This document shows positions 14,494 to 21,697 of a stretch of 21,963 nt of DNA, one piece after another. Under the pieces are notes generated by a model. The model saw nothing but the letters and a program-made list of their open reading frames with translations. It was not told the origin of the DNA and searched no databases. Each line of letters opens with the position of its first letter. Within the stretch, counting starts at the first letter, position 1. The stretch lies in NCBI GenBank assembly GCA_910577035.1, contig CAJTKW010000043.1, positions 12,988-34,950 of the forward strand, written 5' to 3'. Origin of the DNA: an uncultured Acetatifactor sp. Lineage in GTDB: Bacteria > Bacillota > Clostridia > Lachnospirales > Lachnospiraceae. Made by a program: the position numbers and the translations under genes.

Positions 14494-15529
14494 GCAGCCT
14501 TTTCTCCCTTCTGGCAAGCTCCAGATCGTGCTCCGCCATAATGCGGCACAGCTCCTCATAGCTTGTCTTCTGAGGATTCCAGCCCAGCACTGTTTTTGCC
14601 CTGGTGGGATCCCCCCAGAGATTAATCACGTCGGTAGGCCGGTAAAATTCCCTGCTGACCTCTACCAGTACACGCCCGTCAGCTTTGTCGATTCCCCTCT
14701 CTTCCAGGCCGCTGCCCTGCCATTCCAGTTCGATTCCCACATAGTGGAAGGCGAGGGTGGTAAACTCTCTCACTGTATGCTGCACCCCCGTGGCAATCAC
14801 AAAGTCATCCGGCTCCTCCGCCTGCAGCATCAGCCACATACATTCCACATAGTCCTTTGCATAGCCCCAATCCCTGAGCGCGTCCAGATTCCCCAGGTAC
14901 AGCTTCTCCTGCAGGCCGCAGGCAATCCGGCCGGCCGCCAGGGTAATCTTGCGGGTGACGAAATTCTCTCCCCTGCGCTCGGACTCATGGTTAAACAGGA
15001 TGCCGTTCACCGCAAACATGCCGTACGCATCCCGGTACTCCTTTACGATCCAGTAACCGTACTGCTTTGCCACCGCATAGGGGCTGTAAGGATGAAAGGG
15101 CGTGTTCTCATTCTGGGGCACCTCCTCCACCTTTCCGTACAGCTCGGAGGTGGATGCCTGATAAATCCGGCAGCTGTCGGTAAGCTTCGTGATCCGGACT
15201 GCCTCCAGAATCCGCAGCACTCCCAGCGCGTCCACATCCCCCGAATATTCCGGTGCGTCAAAGCTGATATGCACATGGCTCTGCGCCGCAAGATTATATA
15301 TCTCATCCGGCCTTACTTCCCCCGTAATGCGGATAATGCTGGAGGAATCCGTCAGATCCCCTTCATGCAGCCTGATCTTATTGCCTGCAATCAAATGGTC
15401 AATGCGGGCGGTATTGCTGACGGATGACCGGCGGACGATGCCATGCACCTCATATCCCTTCTCCAGCAGAAACTCCGCCAGGTAAGATCCGTCCTGCCCG
15501 GTAATACCTGTAATCAATGCTTTTTTCAT
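14486..15529 (-). CDS. gmd: GDP-mannose 4,6-dehydratase
   Basis: 347 residues, the usual size. It makes GDP-4-keto-6-deoxy-mannose from GDP-mannose, the first committed step to GDP-L-fucose. It has the extended SDR fold with NADP motif ALITGITGQDGSYL at the N-terminus, HGIVRRSS, YNLAAQSHV, the active-site segment STSELYGK and the catalytic YAVAK motif followed by NHESERRGENFVTRKI, all diagnostic of Gmd. I chose ATG 15529 (AGGGGGTG upstream) because the Rossmann motif starts directly there; an upstream in-frame start at 15568 would add 13 unrelated residues. The stop lies inside the third copy of the intergenic tandem repeat. It is 53 bp downstream of the DJ-1 family gene and probably co-transcribed with it. 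Confidence 0.96.
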   Translation of the reverse strand: MKKALITGITGQDGSYLAEFLLEKGYEVHGIVRRSSVSNTARIDHLIAGNKIRLHEGDLTDSSSIIRITGEVRPDEIYNLAAQSHVHISFDAPEYSGDVDALGVLRILEAVRITKLTDSCRIYQASTSELYGKVEEVPQNENTPFHPYSPYAVAKQYGYWIVKEYRDAYGMFAVNGILFNHESERRGENFVTRKITLAAGRIACGLQEKLYLGNLDALRDWGYAKDYVECMWLMLQAEEPDDFVIATGVQHTVREFTTLAFHYVGIELEWQGSGLEERGIDKADGRVLVEVSREFYRPTDVINLWGDPTRAKTVLGWNPQKTSYEELCRIMAEHDLELARREKRLRG

Positions 15530-15582
15530 ATTTACACCCCCTGCGCGTCTGCGCGCCTGCCAAATCATATCAGAAATACTTT

Positions 15583-16131
15583 TTACCTGTAAACAATTGC
15601 CTCTGCCATCTCCACGGCCTTCTCTTCTCCGCAGAAAATGCCCAGGATGGCAAGTCCGAATTCAATGGCCGTTCCCATGCCTCTGGAGGTAATGACATTG
15701 CCGGCAGCCTCCACCGGCCCCGACGTCACCTCCGCCCCCTCCAGATGACTCTCAAAGGAAGGGTAACTGCACGCACGCTTTCCCCGGAGGATCCCTCTGT
15801 GTCCGAAAATGCTGGGCGCGGCACAGATTGCACCAATGTACTTTCCCTTCGAATAAAATTCGTCCACCTTTGCCATCAGGCCGGAATGGGCCTCCAGGTT
15901 CCGGGTTCCGGGCATACCCCCGGGAAGTACCAACATAGCATAGTCCTCAAAAGCAAGCTCCTCAAACACTTTATCCGTCTTCACACAGATCCCGTGGGAG
16001 CCGGTTACTTCCCTCTCTCCGGTCACAGACACCATGTCCGTCTCCACACCCCCTCTGCGGCAAATGTCAACCACGGTCAGCGCTTCTATCTCTTCGTAAC
16101 CCTGTGCAAAAAAAACAGCCAGTTTCTTCAT
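15583..16131 (-). CDS. DJ-1/PfpI (ThiJ) family protein
   Basis: 182 residues, matching the bacterial DJ-1/YajL subgroup of the class I glutamine amidotransferase-like fold. Conserved acidic residue in GYEEIEA, LVLPGGMPGTRNL, the nucleophile-elbow Cys in GAICAAPSIFGHRG and the C-terminal SRGMGTAIEFGLAIL are all visible. The family is linked to oxidative or carbonyl stress and protein/metabolite repair; the exact reaction here cannot be read from sequence. The start has a strong AGGAGG site 7 bp upstream and a good promoter at 16173-16201. It is the first gene of the run leading into gmd-fcl-manC. Confidence 0.92.
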   Translation of the reverse strand: MKKLAVFFAQGYEEIEALTVVDICRRGGVETDMVSVTGEREVTGSHGICVKTDKVFEELAFEDYAMLVLPGGMPGTRNLEAHSGLMAKVDEFYSKGKYIGAICAAPSIFGHRGILRGKRACSYPSFESHLEGAEVTSGPVEAAGNVITSRGMGTAIEFGLAILGIFCGEEKAVEMAEAIVYR

Positions 16132-16172
16132 ATTCCTTCCTCCTGTTTTCTGGTATAAACATAACTAATCAC

Positions 16173-16201
16173 AGTATACACATTTTTAGAAAAATTTTCA
16201 A
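16173..16201 (-). promoter_or_regulatory. Sigma-A promoter for the DJ-1/gmd/fcl run
   Basis: On the minus strand, TTGAAA at 16201-16196, a 17-bp spacer and TATACT at 16178-16173. It is 42 bp upstream of the DJ-1 family start and is the only clear promoter found upstream of gmd. Confidence 0.75.
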
Positions 16202-16240
16202 TTTATTTACAGGGATTTCATAGCAAATGATCCTGAAAAG

Positions 16241-16249
16241 TGATATAAT
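16241..16249 (+). promoter_or_regulatory. Extended -10 promoter for the CYTH gene
   Basis: TGATATAAT is a perfect extended -10 element (TGnTATAAT) with no recognisable -35. Transcription from near 16256 excludes an upstream ATG at 16227 and supports the start at 16293. Confidence 0.65.
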
Positions 16250-16292
16250 AAGCCAGAAAAATATGTTACAAAGATATAGAGGAATCAGAGAC

Positions 16293-16781
16293 ATGGAAAT
16301 CGAACGCAAATTTACAATAAAGCAGCTTCCGGCGAATCTGGAGGAATATCCGTCCCATCATATAGAGCAGGCTTATATCTGCACCGCTCCCGTACTGCGC
16401 GTACGCAGGGAGGATGACGATTATATCCTGACCTACAAGGGCAGCGGTATGCTGGAACGGGAAGAGCATAATTTTGCATTAAATAAAGAGGCATACCAGC
16501 ATCTTCTCGCCAAAGCGGACGGAAATATTATTTCTAAAAAACGTTATCTCATTCCCCTGGCCAATCCCATGTTTCAGAAGGGTTTCCCTGCTCCTCCTGC
16601 GGATTACCAGCTGACAATTGAGCTGGATGTGTTTTCCCCTCCGTTTGCGCCCCTGGTCATGGCAGAAGTTGAGTTTGGCAGCAGAGAAGCGGCGGAAGCG
16701 TTCATTCCCCCTGCATGGTTTGACGAAGATGTGACATTTCGCCAGGAATATCACAATTCTTACATGGCATTGCAGTCCTGA
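16293..16781 (+). CDS. CYTH-domain phosphohydrolase/cyclase-like protein
   Basis: 162 residues starting MEIERKF, the ExExK hallmark at the very N-terminus of CYTH (CyaB-thiamine triphosphatase) tunnel enzymes. Downstream strands carry the expected charged residues: LRVRRE, YILTYKG, REEHNFALN, ISKKRYLI, TIELDVF and AEVEFGSREAAEAF. Such proteins bind triphosphates or long-chain phosphates with metal ions; members hydrolyse tripolyphosphate or thiamine triphosphate, or act as class IV adenylate cyclases. Substrate here is unknown. Start chosen from the ExExK motif and the extended -10 promoter; the ribosome site (AGAGGA) is moderate. The last 22 bp overlap the 3' end of the convergent diguanylate cyclase gene. 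Confidence 0.9.
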   Translation: MEIERKFTIKQLPANLEEYPSHHIEQAYICTAPVLRVRREDDDYILTYKGSGMLEREEHNFALNKEAYQHLLAKADGNIISKKRYLIPLANPMFQKGFPAPPADYQLTIELDVFSPPFAPLVMAEVEFGSREAAEAFIPPAWFDEDVTFRQEYHNSYMALQS

Positions 16782-18397
16782 TGCTTCATGCTGAACTTTT
16801 TCTCATACATCATCTTATCCGCGCGGCGAAGTGTGTCATTGATGTCGTAATCGATCCGGCGGTCAAAGACCTCGTACCCACAGGCTATCCCGATATGGAT
16901 GTCCTCGTGGGTCTTATTATATTCCGCCGCCAGCTTTCCCACACGCTCCAGCCGCTTTTTGCACTCCCCCAGGGAACAGCCCTGTACCAGCGCGCAGAAT
17001 TCGTCTCCGCCCATACGGTAGCAGGGGCCCAGGTCAGCAAAGCATTCGCTGATAATCCTTGCACTTTGACAAATATAACGATCCCCGATTTCGTGTCCGT
17101 AGGTATCATTGCACCGCTTCAGATTGTTCAGGTCAAACATAACCACCACACACTTTTCCGGCTCAAAATCCTCGGCATGGATAAGGTCAGCAAATGCCGT
17201 CCTGTTGTTCAATCCGGTAAGCTGGTCATGGAAGGCCTTGTTTTCCAGCTTTTTTGCCTGCATGCCGATAGCCATCAAAGCCTTTGCCTCTCTGATGGTA
17301 TACAGCCCCAGCACAACATTATACGTGGTAAATCCCAGCAGCCCCAGCGCAGTCTGCGCTTTACCCATGCTGACATAGTATACGCACATATCCAGAATCA
17401 GACCGGCAAAGCACAATACGATACAGCTCACATTGATTTTAACCCGCCGGCTCCATCCCCTTGTCCTGATTTCCTTAATAATCAAAAACATATCATCCGC
17501 ACACAGGACGAAGAGTGAAATGTGGGTCAGCCAGAGCATCTCCCGCAAATCGGCAATTCCGGCCAGCTGCAGCGGCAGCTGTATCGCCGCGCTGCCTATG
17601 GAGAAGAGACAGGGAATGTACCATGCCGGCGTTCTGGACGCACTATGCAGGCTTTTGATAAAAAGGCTGAAAGGAATGGCTATGAGCATCAGTGTAAAAT
17701 AGGGCACATAGGAGACGACAATGCTCCCCGGCAGCAGTATATGGATGGCATCCGCATCCGTAATCTTCCAGAGCCCTACCTGGACGGAAAAGAGCCCCAG
17801 CATCAGCAGGCTCCTGTCTACCTCCGTATTTTTTCTGTTGTAAACTATGTATATCACATAGATCAGTCCCAGGCAGACGGCAATTGTACCCAGAACCAGC
17901 GACGGCAGGTCCCTGATTATTTTATCTCTGTATATATCGTACTTGCTCCCCAGCAGGAAATCCGGAACCACCTTTACCGCATCCTTATAAACCGGCTCCA
18001 GAATGACCTCTGCCGTCTTTCCCAGGTCTTCATTCCTGACGGCCACATGATTCCACACACATCCCGGCGTCCTGCCGAAAGGATTGCCGTCGTTGGTCCG
18101 CATCCCATAGACGGTCTCCCCGCCGATTTTGACCTCCGCATACTGATGATAGGTGAAAAAAGCCAGCACCCTGTCAACCGTATCCGATTCGTCCAGCGTA
18201 AAGGTGTAGCGCTGCAACAGTCCCTGCTCCGCCGTGCTGTCCGGCACGGATTCCACGTTAAAATCCGTTATCGCTGCGTAACCGGAAGCATCCCCGCGGC
18301 TGCTGACGTCCAGCCGGCATGTAATCAGCATAACGAGAAACAATATCATAAGAACTGCGCTGCATACCATATAACTGATCTTGACGAATCGGCTCAT
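16760..18397 (-). CDS. 7TM-sensor diguanylate cyclase (GGDEF)
   Basis: 545 residues: an N-terminal membrane helix (~8-28), an extracytoplasmic domain (~30-165), about seven further helices (~170-375) in a 7TMR-DISM-like arrangement, and a C-terminal GGDEF domain (~390-540) opening with DQLTGLNNRTAF. The active-site loop is intact (YRMGGDEFC, ~residue 462), so c-di-GMP synthesis is expected. The four residues where an inhibitory RxxD site would sit (five before GGDEF) read ADLG, so product inhibition through that site is unlikely. The start overlaps a strong AGGAGGGG site that itself overlaps the antiporter stop codon; the gap is 9 bp, so the two genes form one operon. The 3' end overlaps the CYTH gene by 22 bp. 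Confidence 0.92.
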   Translation of the reverse strand: MSRFVKISYMVCSAVLMILFLVMLITCRLDVSSRGDASGYAAITDFNVESVPDSTAEQGLLQRYTFTLDESDTVDRVLAFFTYHQYAEVKIGGETVYGMRTNDGNPFGRTPGCVWNHVAVRNEDLGKTAEVILEPVYKDAVKVVPDFLLGSKYDIYRDKIIRDLPSLVLGTIAVCLGLIYVIYIVYNRKNTEVDRSLLMLGLFSVQVGLWKITDADAIHILLPGSIVVSYVPYFTLMLIAIPFSLFIKSLHSASRTPAWYIPCLFSIGSAAIQLPLQLAGIADLREMLWLTHISLFVLCADDMFLIIKEIRTRGWSRRVKINVSCIVLCFAGLILDMCVYYVSMGKAQTALGLLGFTTYNVVLGLYTIREAKALMAIGMQAKKLENKAFHDQLTGLNNRTAFADLIHAEDFEPEKCVVVMFDLNNLKRCNDTYGHEIGDRYICQSARIISECFADLGPCYRMGGDEFCALVQGCSLGECKKRLERVGKLAAEYNKTHEDIHIGIACGYEVFDRRIDYDINDTLRRADKMMYEKKFSMKHQDCNAM

Positions 18398-18406
18398 CGG
18401 CCCCTC

Positions 18407-19354
18407 CTATGCAACAAACGACGATACCACATATCCTACATAAACCGCCAGCAGTATACCGCCCTGCACCCGGTAGGAGCGCTGCTTTATCATCAGCGGC
18501 ACCGTCAGTACTGCCATCACTATGACCCCCAGAACCGCATCTATCCTGACTGTGCTGGGATTTAAACTGATTCCGGTAATCGTCGCAGGTATCCCCATCA
18601 CCAGCAGCAGATTCAGAAGGTTGGCCCCCACAATATTGCCCAGGCCCACATTGCCGTAACCCTTGATGATGGAAGCAAGGGACGTTACCAGCTCCGGCAG
18701 GGAGGTTCCCAGGGCAATAAAGGTCACGGCGATAACCCGTTCAGGCACCCCCAGGGCTCCCGCCAGGATAATGCCGTTATCCACCAGAAGGTTGGCACCG
18801 AAATACAAAAGCACCGCGCACACCGCCAGGGTGAGAAGCTGCACTGCCAGAGGCCCCTGCTTGTCCTCTTCCTTTTTCTTCTCCTCCTCATCACCGCCCG
18901 GAAATTTTACATTCGCGACGGCATAGATACAGAATACAAAAAGGAGTGCGATACCGGTCACACGATTGAACTGCCCGGTAAAAAGGCCCACTGCAATCAA
19001 AGCCAGCGAGACACCGAAAAACATGGCCGCCCGCCAGGTGATGGACGAACGCGCCACCTTTTTAGAGGGAGCAATCAGCTGCGTCAGCCCGGCAATCAAC
19101 GCCGTATTGCAGATTATGGAGCCAAAGGCATTTCCTGCACTGATGTCGGCCGCCCCCGGCGTACCCTGCAGTGCCGCAGTGGTAGACACCAGGATCTCCG
19201 GCAGAGTGGTTCCCAGACTGACAATGGTGGCACCCACCACAATCTCCGGAATCTTCAGACGCTTGGCAATGGCCACCGCCGCATCCACCAGACGATCCCC
19301 TCCGAGGCAGATCAATATCAGCCCCAACACGAACAACGCTACTACCTTAACCAT
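18407..19354 (-). CDS. yrbG: YrbG-type calcium/sodium (cation) antiporter, CaCA family
   Basis: 315 residues, about ten membrane helices in two inverted halves. Each half has the alpha-repeat signature of Ca2+/cation exchangers: GATIVSLGTTLPEILVS (~40-57) and VTFIALGTSLPELVTS (~210-226), with the ion-coordinating Glu in each. A charged cytoplasmic loop (GGDEEEKKKEEDK, ~150-165) separates the halves. It exports divalent cations from the cytoplasm in exchange for Na+ or H+; the ion cannot be told from sequence, but the upstream leader resembles an Mn2+-sensing riboswitch. The start has AAAGGAG 7 bp upstream. It is first in an operon with the GGDEF gene. Confidence 0.93.
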   Translation of the reverse strand: MVKVVALFVLGLILICLGGDRLVDAAVAIAKRLKIPEIVVGATIVSLGTTLPEILVSTTAALQGTPGAADISAGNAFGSIICNTALIAGLTQLIAPSKKVARSSITWRAAMFFGVSLALIAVGLFTGQFNRVTGIALLFVFCIYAVANVKFPGGDEEEKKKEEDKQGPLAVQLLTLAVCAVLLYFGANLLVDNGIILAGALGVPERVIAVTFIALGTSLPELVTSLASIIKGYGNVGLGNIVGANLLNLLLVMGIPATITGISLNPSTVRIDAVLGVIVMAVLTVPLMIKQRSYRVQGGILLAVYVGYVVSSFVA

Positions 19355-19404
19355 AACAAACTCCTTTCTTCTTCACACGGAAATTTTAACGAGAGTTTCC
19401 GTCC

Positions 19405-19442
19405 GAAAAAAAAGACTCCCGGCACATGTGTGCCAAAAGTCT
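19405..19442 (-). terminator. Intrinsic terminator of the leader (expression platform)
   Basis: On the minus strand AGACTTTTGGCACA pairs with TGTGCCGGGAGTCT (14 pairs including three U-G pairs, tight CAUG turn at the centre), followed by eight U residues. Its 5' arm shares GAGACTTTT with the 3' closing strand of the aptamer, so the two structures exclude each other: aptamer formed, read-through; aptamer unfolded, stop. Confidence 0.85.
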
Positions 19443-19524
19443 CGTTCTTTCTGGACCAGAAAGCGTGCACACACGGTGCTTTGTACCGGGATATGTTGCC
19501 TGCACGTTGTAACTACTCCCTTTT
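19435..19524 (-). ncRNA. Probable yybP-ykoY (Mn2+) riboswitch aptamer
   Basis: The minus-strand leader begins AAAAGGGAGTAG and closes with AACGAGACTTTT, resembling the yybP-ykoY 5' GGGGAGUAG and 3' CAAGACCUUU signatures that pair as P1. Between them are an arm closed by CGTGCA/TGCACG containing AACATATCCCGGTAC, and a hairpin CTTTCTG/CAGAAAG just before the closing strand, as the family requires. Established for the family: Mn2+ binding stabilises P1 and switches genes ON, and cation exporters are common targets, which fits the antiporter gene next in line. Weaker points: the first motif has three rather than four G residues and the closing strand is slightly divergent. Confidence 0.72.
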
Positions 19525-19535
19525 AACTTAAGAAA

Positions 19536-19564
19536 AAGTTACCACTTTCTACAAAAAATGTCAA
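19536..19564 (-). promoter_or_regulatory. Sigma-A promoter of the antiporter/GGDEF operon
   Basis: On the minus strand: consensus TTGACA at 19564-19559, 17-bp spacer, TAACTT at 19541-19536. Transcription would start a few bases before the aptamer. The remaining intergenic sequence upstream, back to the S41 gene stop at 19659, is AT-rich with no strong terminator. Confidence 0.8.
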
Positions 19565-19658
19565 GTTCTTTCAAATTTTTATACTGTTTCTGTATAATAT
19601 TTATAACAGTTCGATGCCCTGTCCCAACTGCTACCATTATTTCCGCCGCTTCCAAAAT

Positions 19659-21170
19659 TCATTCATCAGACTTCAGCAATTCATACAGTTTCTCCACTGC
19701 TTCTCCCCCCTCACAGGGATAATCGGGAAACACATAGTCCGCCGGATTGTTTTCATCTGCGCGATACCATTTTTTCGTGGAAATCTGCACAAACAATCCC
19801 GTGTTTGGCAGATAAAAGGCCGCCACCTCCCCATAGCCGCTGACGCTGTTGGCAGGTGCCTCCCCCAGGATCTCCCCCAGATCATTGTCCTGGATCAGCA
19901 TTGCAAAATCCTTTGCCGCGGAAAAGGAATTCCTGTCGGTCAGCACATACACATTTCCTTCAAAGGTCAGATCCTCATAGCGCCTGTTCGTTATTGAACT
20001 GCCGTCCCAATGAACCAGGAAAGGCCCCCACCGCCAGTCATAGGAACCGTCCCCATAGCTGTCCACCGGCAGATATTTTACAAATTCGTTTCCCACCATG
20101 GAGCTGCCCCCGCCGTTTCCCCGAAGGTCCACCGCCACATTCCCAATGCCCTGCTGCTTTACCCGGGTAAACATTTCCCGCACACAGTCAATATAGGCCT
20201 GATTATATTTGCACTGGGTAAGGGTCAGTATTGCCAGGCTTCGCTCCTCGTCGATCTCACAGGAAACAAACTCCCCGGGAGTCTCCGCCCCGGAATACTG
20301 CTCATATATTTCCAGATATTCTTCCCAGCTCACGAAATCCGTCTCCGTACAGCTTTCCGTGATGATTTCCCCCTCCCTGGACCACTCATAAGTAAAGGGC
20401 GCCGAAAATCCGTAAAACTCCAGGGACGCCAGACTCCCCAGGTCAATGCTTATCCCTTCTTCCGCCTCATAGCAATAATATGGTTTCGCTTCCTCTATAA
20501 TCTGCTTTACGGCTTTCCCGTTGACCGACCGGATACCGTAGCCCGCGCAGCTCTTAGGCGGTGCAGTCTTTAAATATTTATCTCCGGGATAGTTATTGTA
20601 AGTGGTGGTGTGGGCATCCCCCAGGGGATGCAGCACCGTCTGAATTTCCCTCCTGAATTCATTGACCGTGATCTGCTCCGTCTTTTCCAGCCGTTCCAGG
20701 GCCTGCTCATAAGCCGTTTTGACTTCATCGGTCAGTCCGTTTTGAAACCTGGGGTGCAGCTTTTGAAGATAATATCGTAACGTCTTCAGGTCATCTGCAG
20801 CCTGTCTGCCGGAAAGTATTTCGTCGTAATTTAAGATTTTGCCGTGATACTCCTTAAACGTATAGGAATTCCAATAGGGAAGCAGAGAAGGCGCAAGAAC
20901 ACAGACCAGGGAAACCCCTCCAAAGATTACAGGCAGTACTGTTTTTGCCGCCCTGCCGGTGCGAAAGCGCAAAAAATATGCGGCCAGGCCGCAGCATAAC
21001 AGAATCCCCAACACACCCATAACCCACCCGGGGAAATTCATCAGAAACATATTGACCGGAATCAGTAAAATCTCCAGCACCAGTATCCCGCATAAGACTG
21101 CCATGCAAATAGCTTTCGCAGCTTTTCCCGCTCCCATGCCCCCTGCCTTTACGTCTCTTCCTGTTCTCAT
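19659..21170 (-). CDS. Membrane-anchored S41-family serine peptidase
   Basis: 503 residues. The N-terminal ~110 residues hold about three hydrophobic helices (ICMAVLCGILVLEILLI, WVMGVLGILLCCGLAAYFL, VLPVIFGGVSLVCVLAPSLL). An extracellular part follows with a helical region and the S41 core: VAVDLRGNGGGSSMVG (~340-355) and VYVLTDRNSFSAAKDFAMLI (~405-425), where the Ser of FSAAKD is the expected nucleophile. No PDZ domain is evident, so it resembles the tricorn/C-terminal-processing-like S41 proteins that have only the core. Substrate unknown. ATG 21170 is used; ATG 21137 is equally plausible because both lie in copies of a 32-bp duplication with the same GGCAGGGG site. It stands apart from the antiporter operon downstream. 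Confidence 0.88.
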   Translation of the reverse strand: MRTGRDVKAGGMGAGKAAKAICMAVLCGILVLEILLIPVNMFLMNFPGWVMGVLGILLCCGLAAYFLRFRTGRAAKTVLPVIFGGVSLVCVLAPSLLPYWNSYTFKEYHGKILNYDEILSGRQAADDLKTLRYYLQKLHPRFQNGLTDEVKTAYEQALERLEKTEQITVNEFRREIQTVLHPLGDAHTTTYNNYPGDKYLKTAPPKSCAGYGIRSVNGKAVKQIIEEAKPYYCYEAEEGISIDLGSLASLEFYGFSAPFTYEWSREGEIITESCTETDFVSWEEYLEIYEQYSGAETPGEFVSCEIDEERSLAILTLTQCKYNQAYIDCVREMFTRVKQQGIGNVAVDLRGNGGGSSMVGNEFVKYLPVDSYGDGSYDWRWGPFLVHWDGSSITNRRYEDLTFEGNVYVLTDRNSFSAAKDFAMLIQDNDLGEILGEAPANSVSGYGEVAAFYLPNTGLFVQISTKKWYRADENNPADYVFPDYPCEGGEAVEKLYELLKSDE

Positions 21171-21203
21171 ACCCCTGCCTTTACGTCTCTTCCCGCTCCC
21201 ATG
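21127..21203. repeat. 32-bp tandem duplication over the S41 gene start
   Basis: The 21-bp string CCCTGCCTTTACGTCTCTTC(C) occurs at 21141-21161 and 21173-21193 (32-bp offset), and CCCGCTCCCATG at 21127-21138 and 21192-21203. On the minus strand each unit provides a GGCAGGGG site and an ATG, in different frames because 32 is not a multiple of 3. Confidence 0.8.
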
Positions 21204-21283
21204 TCCCCGTGTCTTTCACTGCCGCCCCGCCTCCTGTTCTGCCTCGGGTTTGTTTCCCTCATCCCATAAGACCCTTCTGCCAA

Positions 21284-21388
21284 CGTTTTGGGGCATACCC
21301 ACGTTTTTGGGCATGTCCACATTTTGGGGCATGCCCGAATTTTTGGCATGCCCGCGTTTTTGGCATGCATGAATTTTTGGCATTATAC
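21284..21388. repeat. 17-18 bp tandem repeat with palindromic core, 6 copies
   Basis: Units begin at 21284, 21302, 21320, 21338, 21355 and 21372. The consensus is CGTTTTTGGGCATGCCC(A/G), with the core GGGCATGCCC being self-complementary; the last two copies are degenerate. It lies between the 3' end of tRNA-Leu and the S41 gene. All three minus-strand frames are open through it because the repeat has no stop, but no convincing gene uses it. Confidence 0.85.
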
Positions 21389-21410
21389 TCCGATGCCGGA
21401 GCGCCTTGAA

Positions 21411-21490
21411 TGCGGAATGAGGGATTTGAACCCTCACGGTTGCCCACAGGAACCTAAATCCTGCATGTCTGCCAATTCCATCAATTCCGC
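21411..21490 (-). tRNA. tRNA-Leu (UAG)
   Basis: 80 nt without CCA. Acceptor GCGGAAT/ATTCCGC with discriminator A, D-arm with GGCAGAC, anticodon stem CAGGA/TCCTG around loop TTTAGGT (anticodon UAG, reads CUA/CUN), long class II variable arm GTGGGCAACCGTG, and T-loop GTTCAAATC. No encoded CCA. Confidence 0.93.
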
Positions 21491-21656
21491 ATATGTGATA
21501 TGGGCAGGAACCTGATTCCGGCACATCTGCCGGCTCCGCCCATCCCGGAGAAATCCAGTAGGAAAATGACCTTCTCCGATACGCTTCACGCGACCCCCGC
21601 GCCGCCTTAGCAGCATGTTTCAAGCGCCGCAGTGCTTTGTACAAGAGCCTGCGCAT
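21491..21656. other. GC-rich spacer with hairpins between tRNA-Leu and the tRNA terminator
   Basis: Contains ATGGGC (21500-21505) / GCCCAT (21538-21543) enclosing CCGGCA-CATC-TGCCGG (21518-21533), and CGGAGAA (21546-21552) / TTCTCCG (21572-21578). No promoter for tRNA-Leu was recognised here and no coding sequence is supported. Confidence 0.5.
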
Positions 21657-21691
21657 AAAAACCGTCCAAGCCCCATTACGGTTTGAACGGT
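21657..21691 (-). terminator. Intrinsic terminator downstream of tRNA-Lys
   Basis: On the minus strand ACCGTTCAA pairs with TTGGACGGT (9 bp with one U-G), 13-nt loop, followed by a short U run (TTTTA). It lies 7 bp past the tRNA-Lys 3' end and should end the His-Gln-Lys transcript. Confidence 0.75.
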
Positions 21692-21697
21692 CCCTCG

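Noticed and set aside
13499..15427. A 642-codon open frame on the plus strand
   Set aside because: It lies entirely antisense to fcl and gmd, whose motifs are unmistakable. The frame is open only because of the codon bias of the opposite strand; the translation is His/Pro/Gln-rich with no domain.
21167..21370. A 67-codon minus-strand frame encoding repeated xxxCPK hexapeptides
   Set aside because: The peptide merely reflects the 18-bp DNA repeat, which is open in all three frames. The start lies inside the repeat with no ribosome site, and the last third is the 32-bp duplication.
21284..21388. Tandem repeat considered as a CRISPR array
   Set aside because: Units are 17-18 bp and directly abutting, with no unique spacers and no cas genes.
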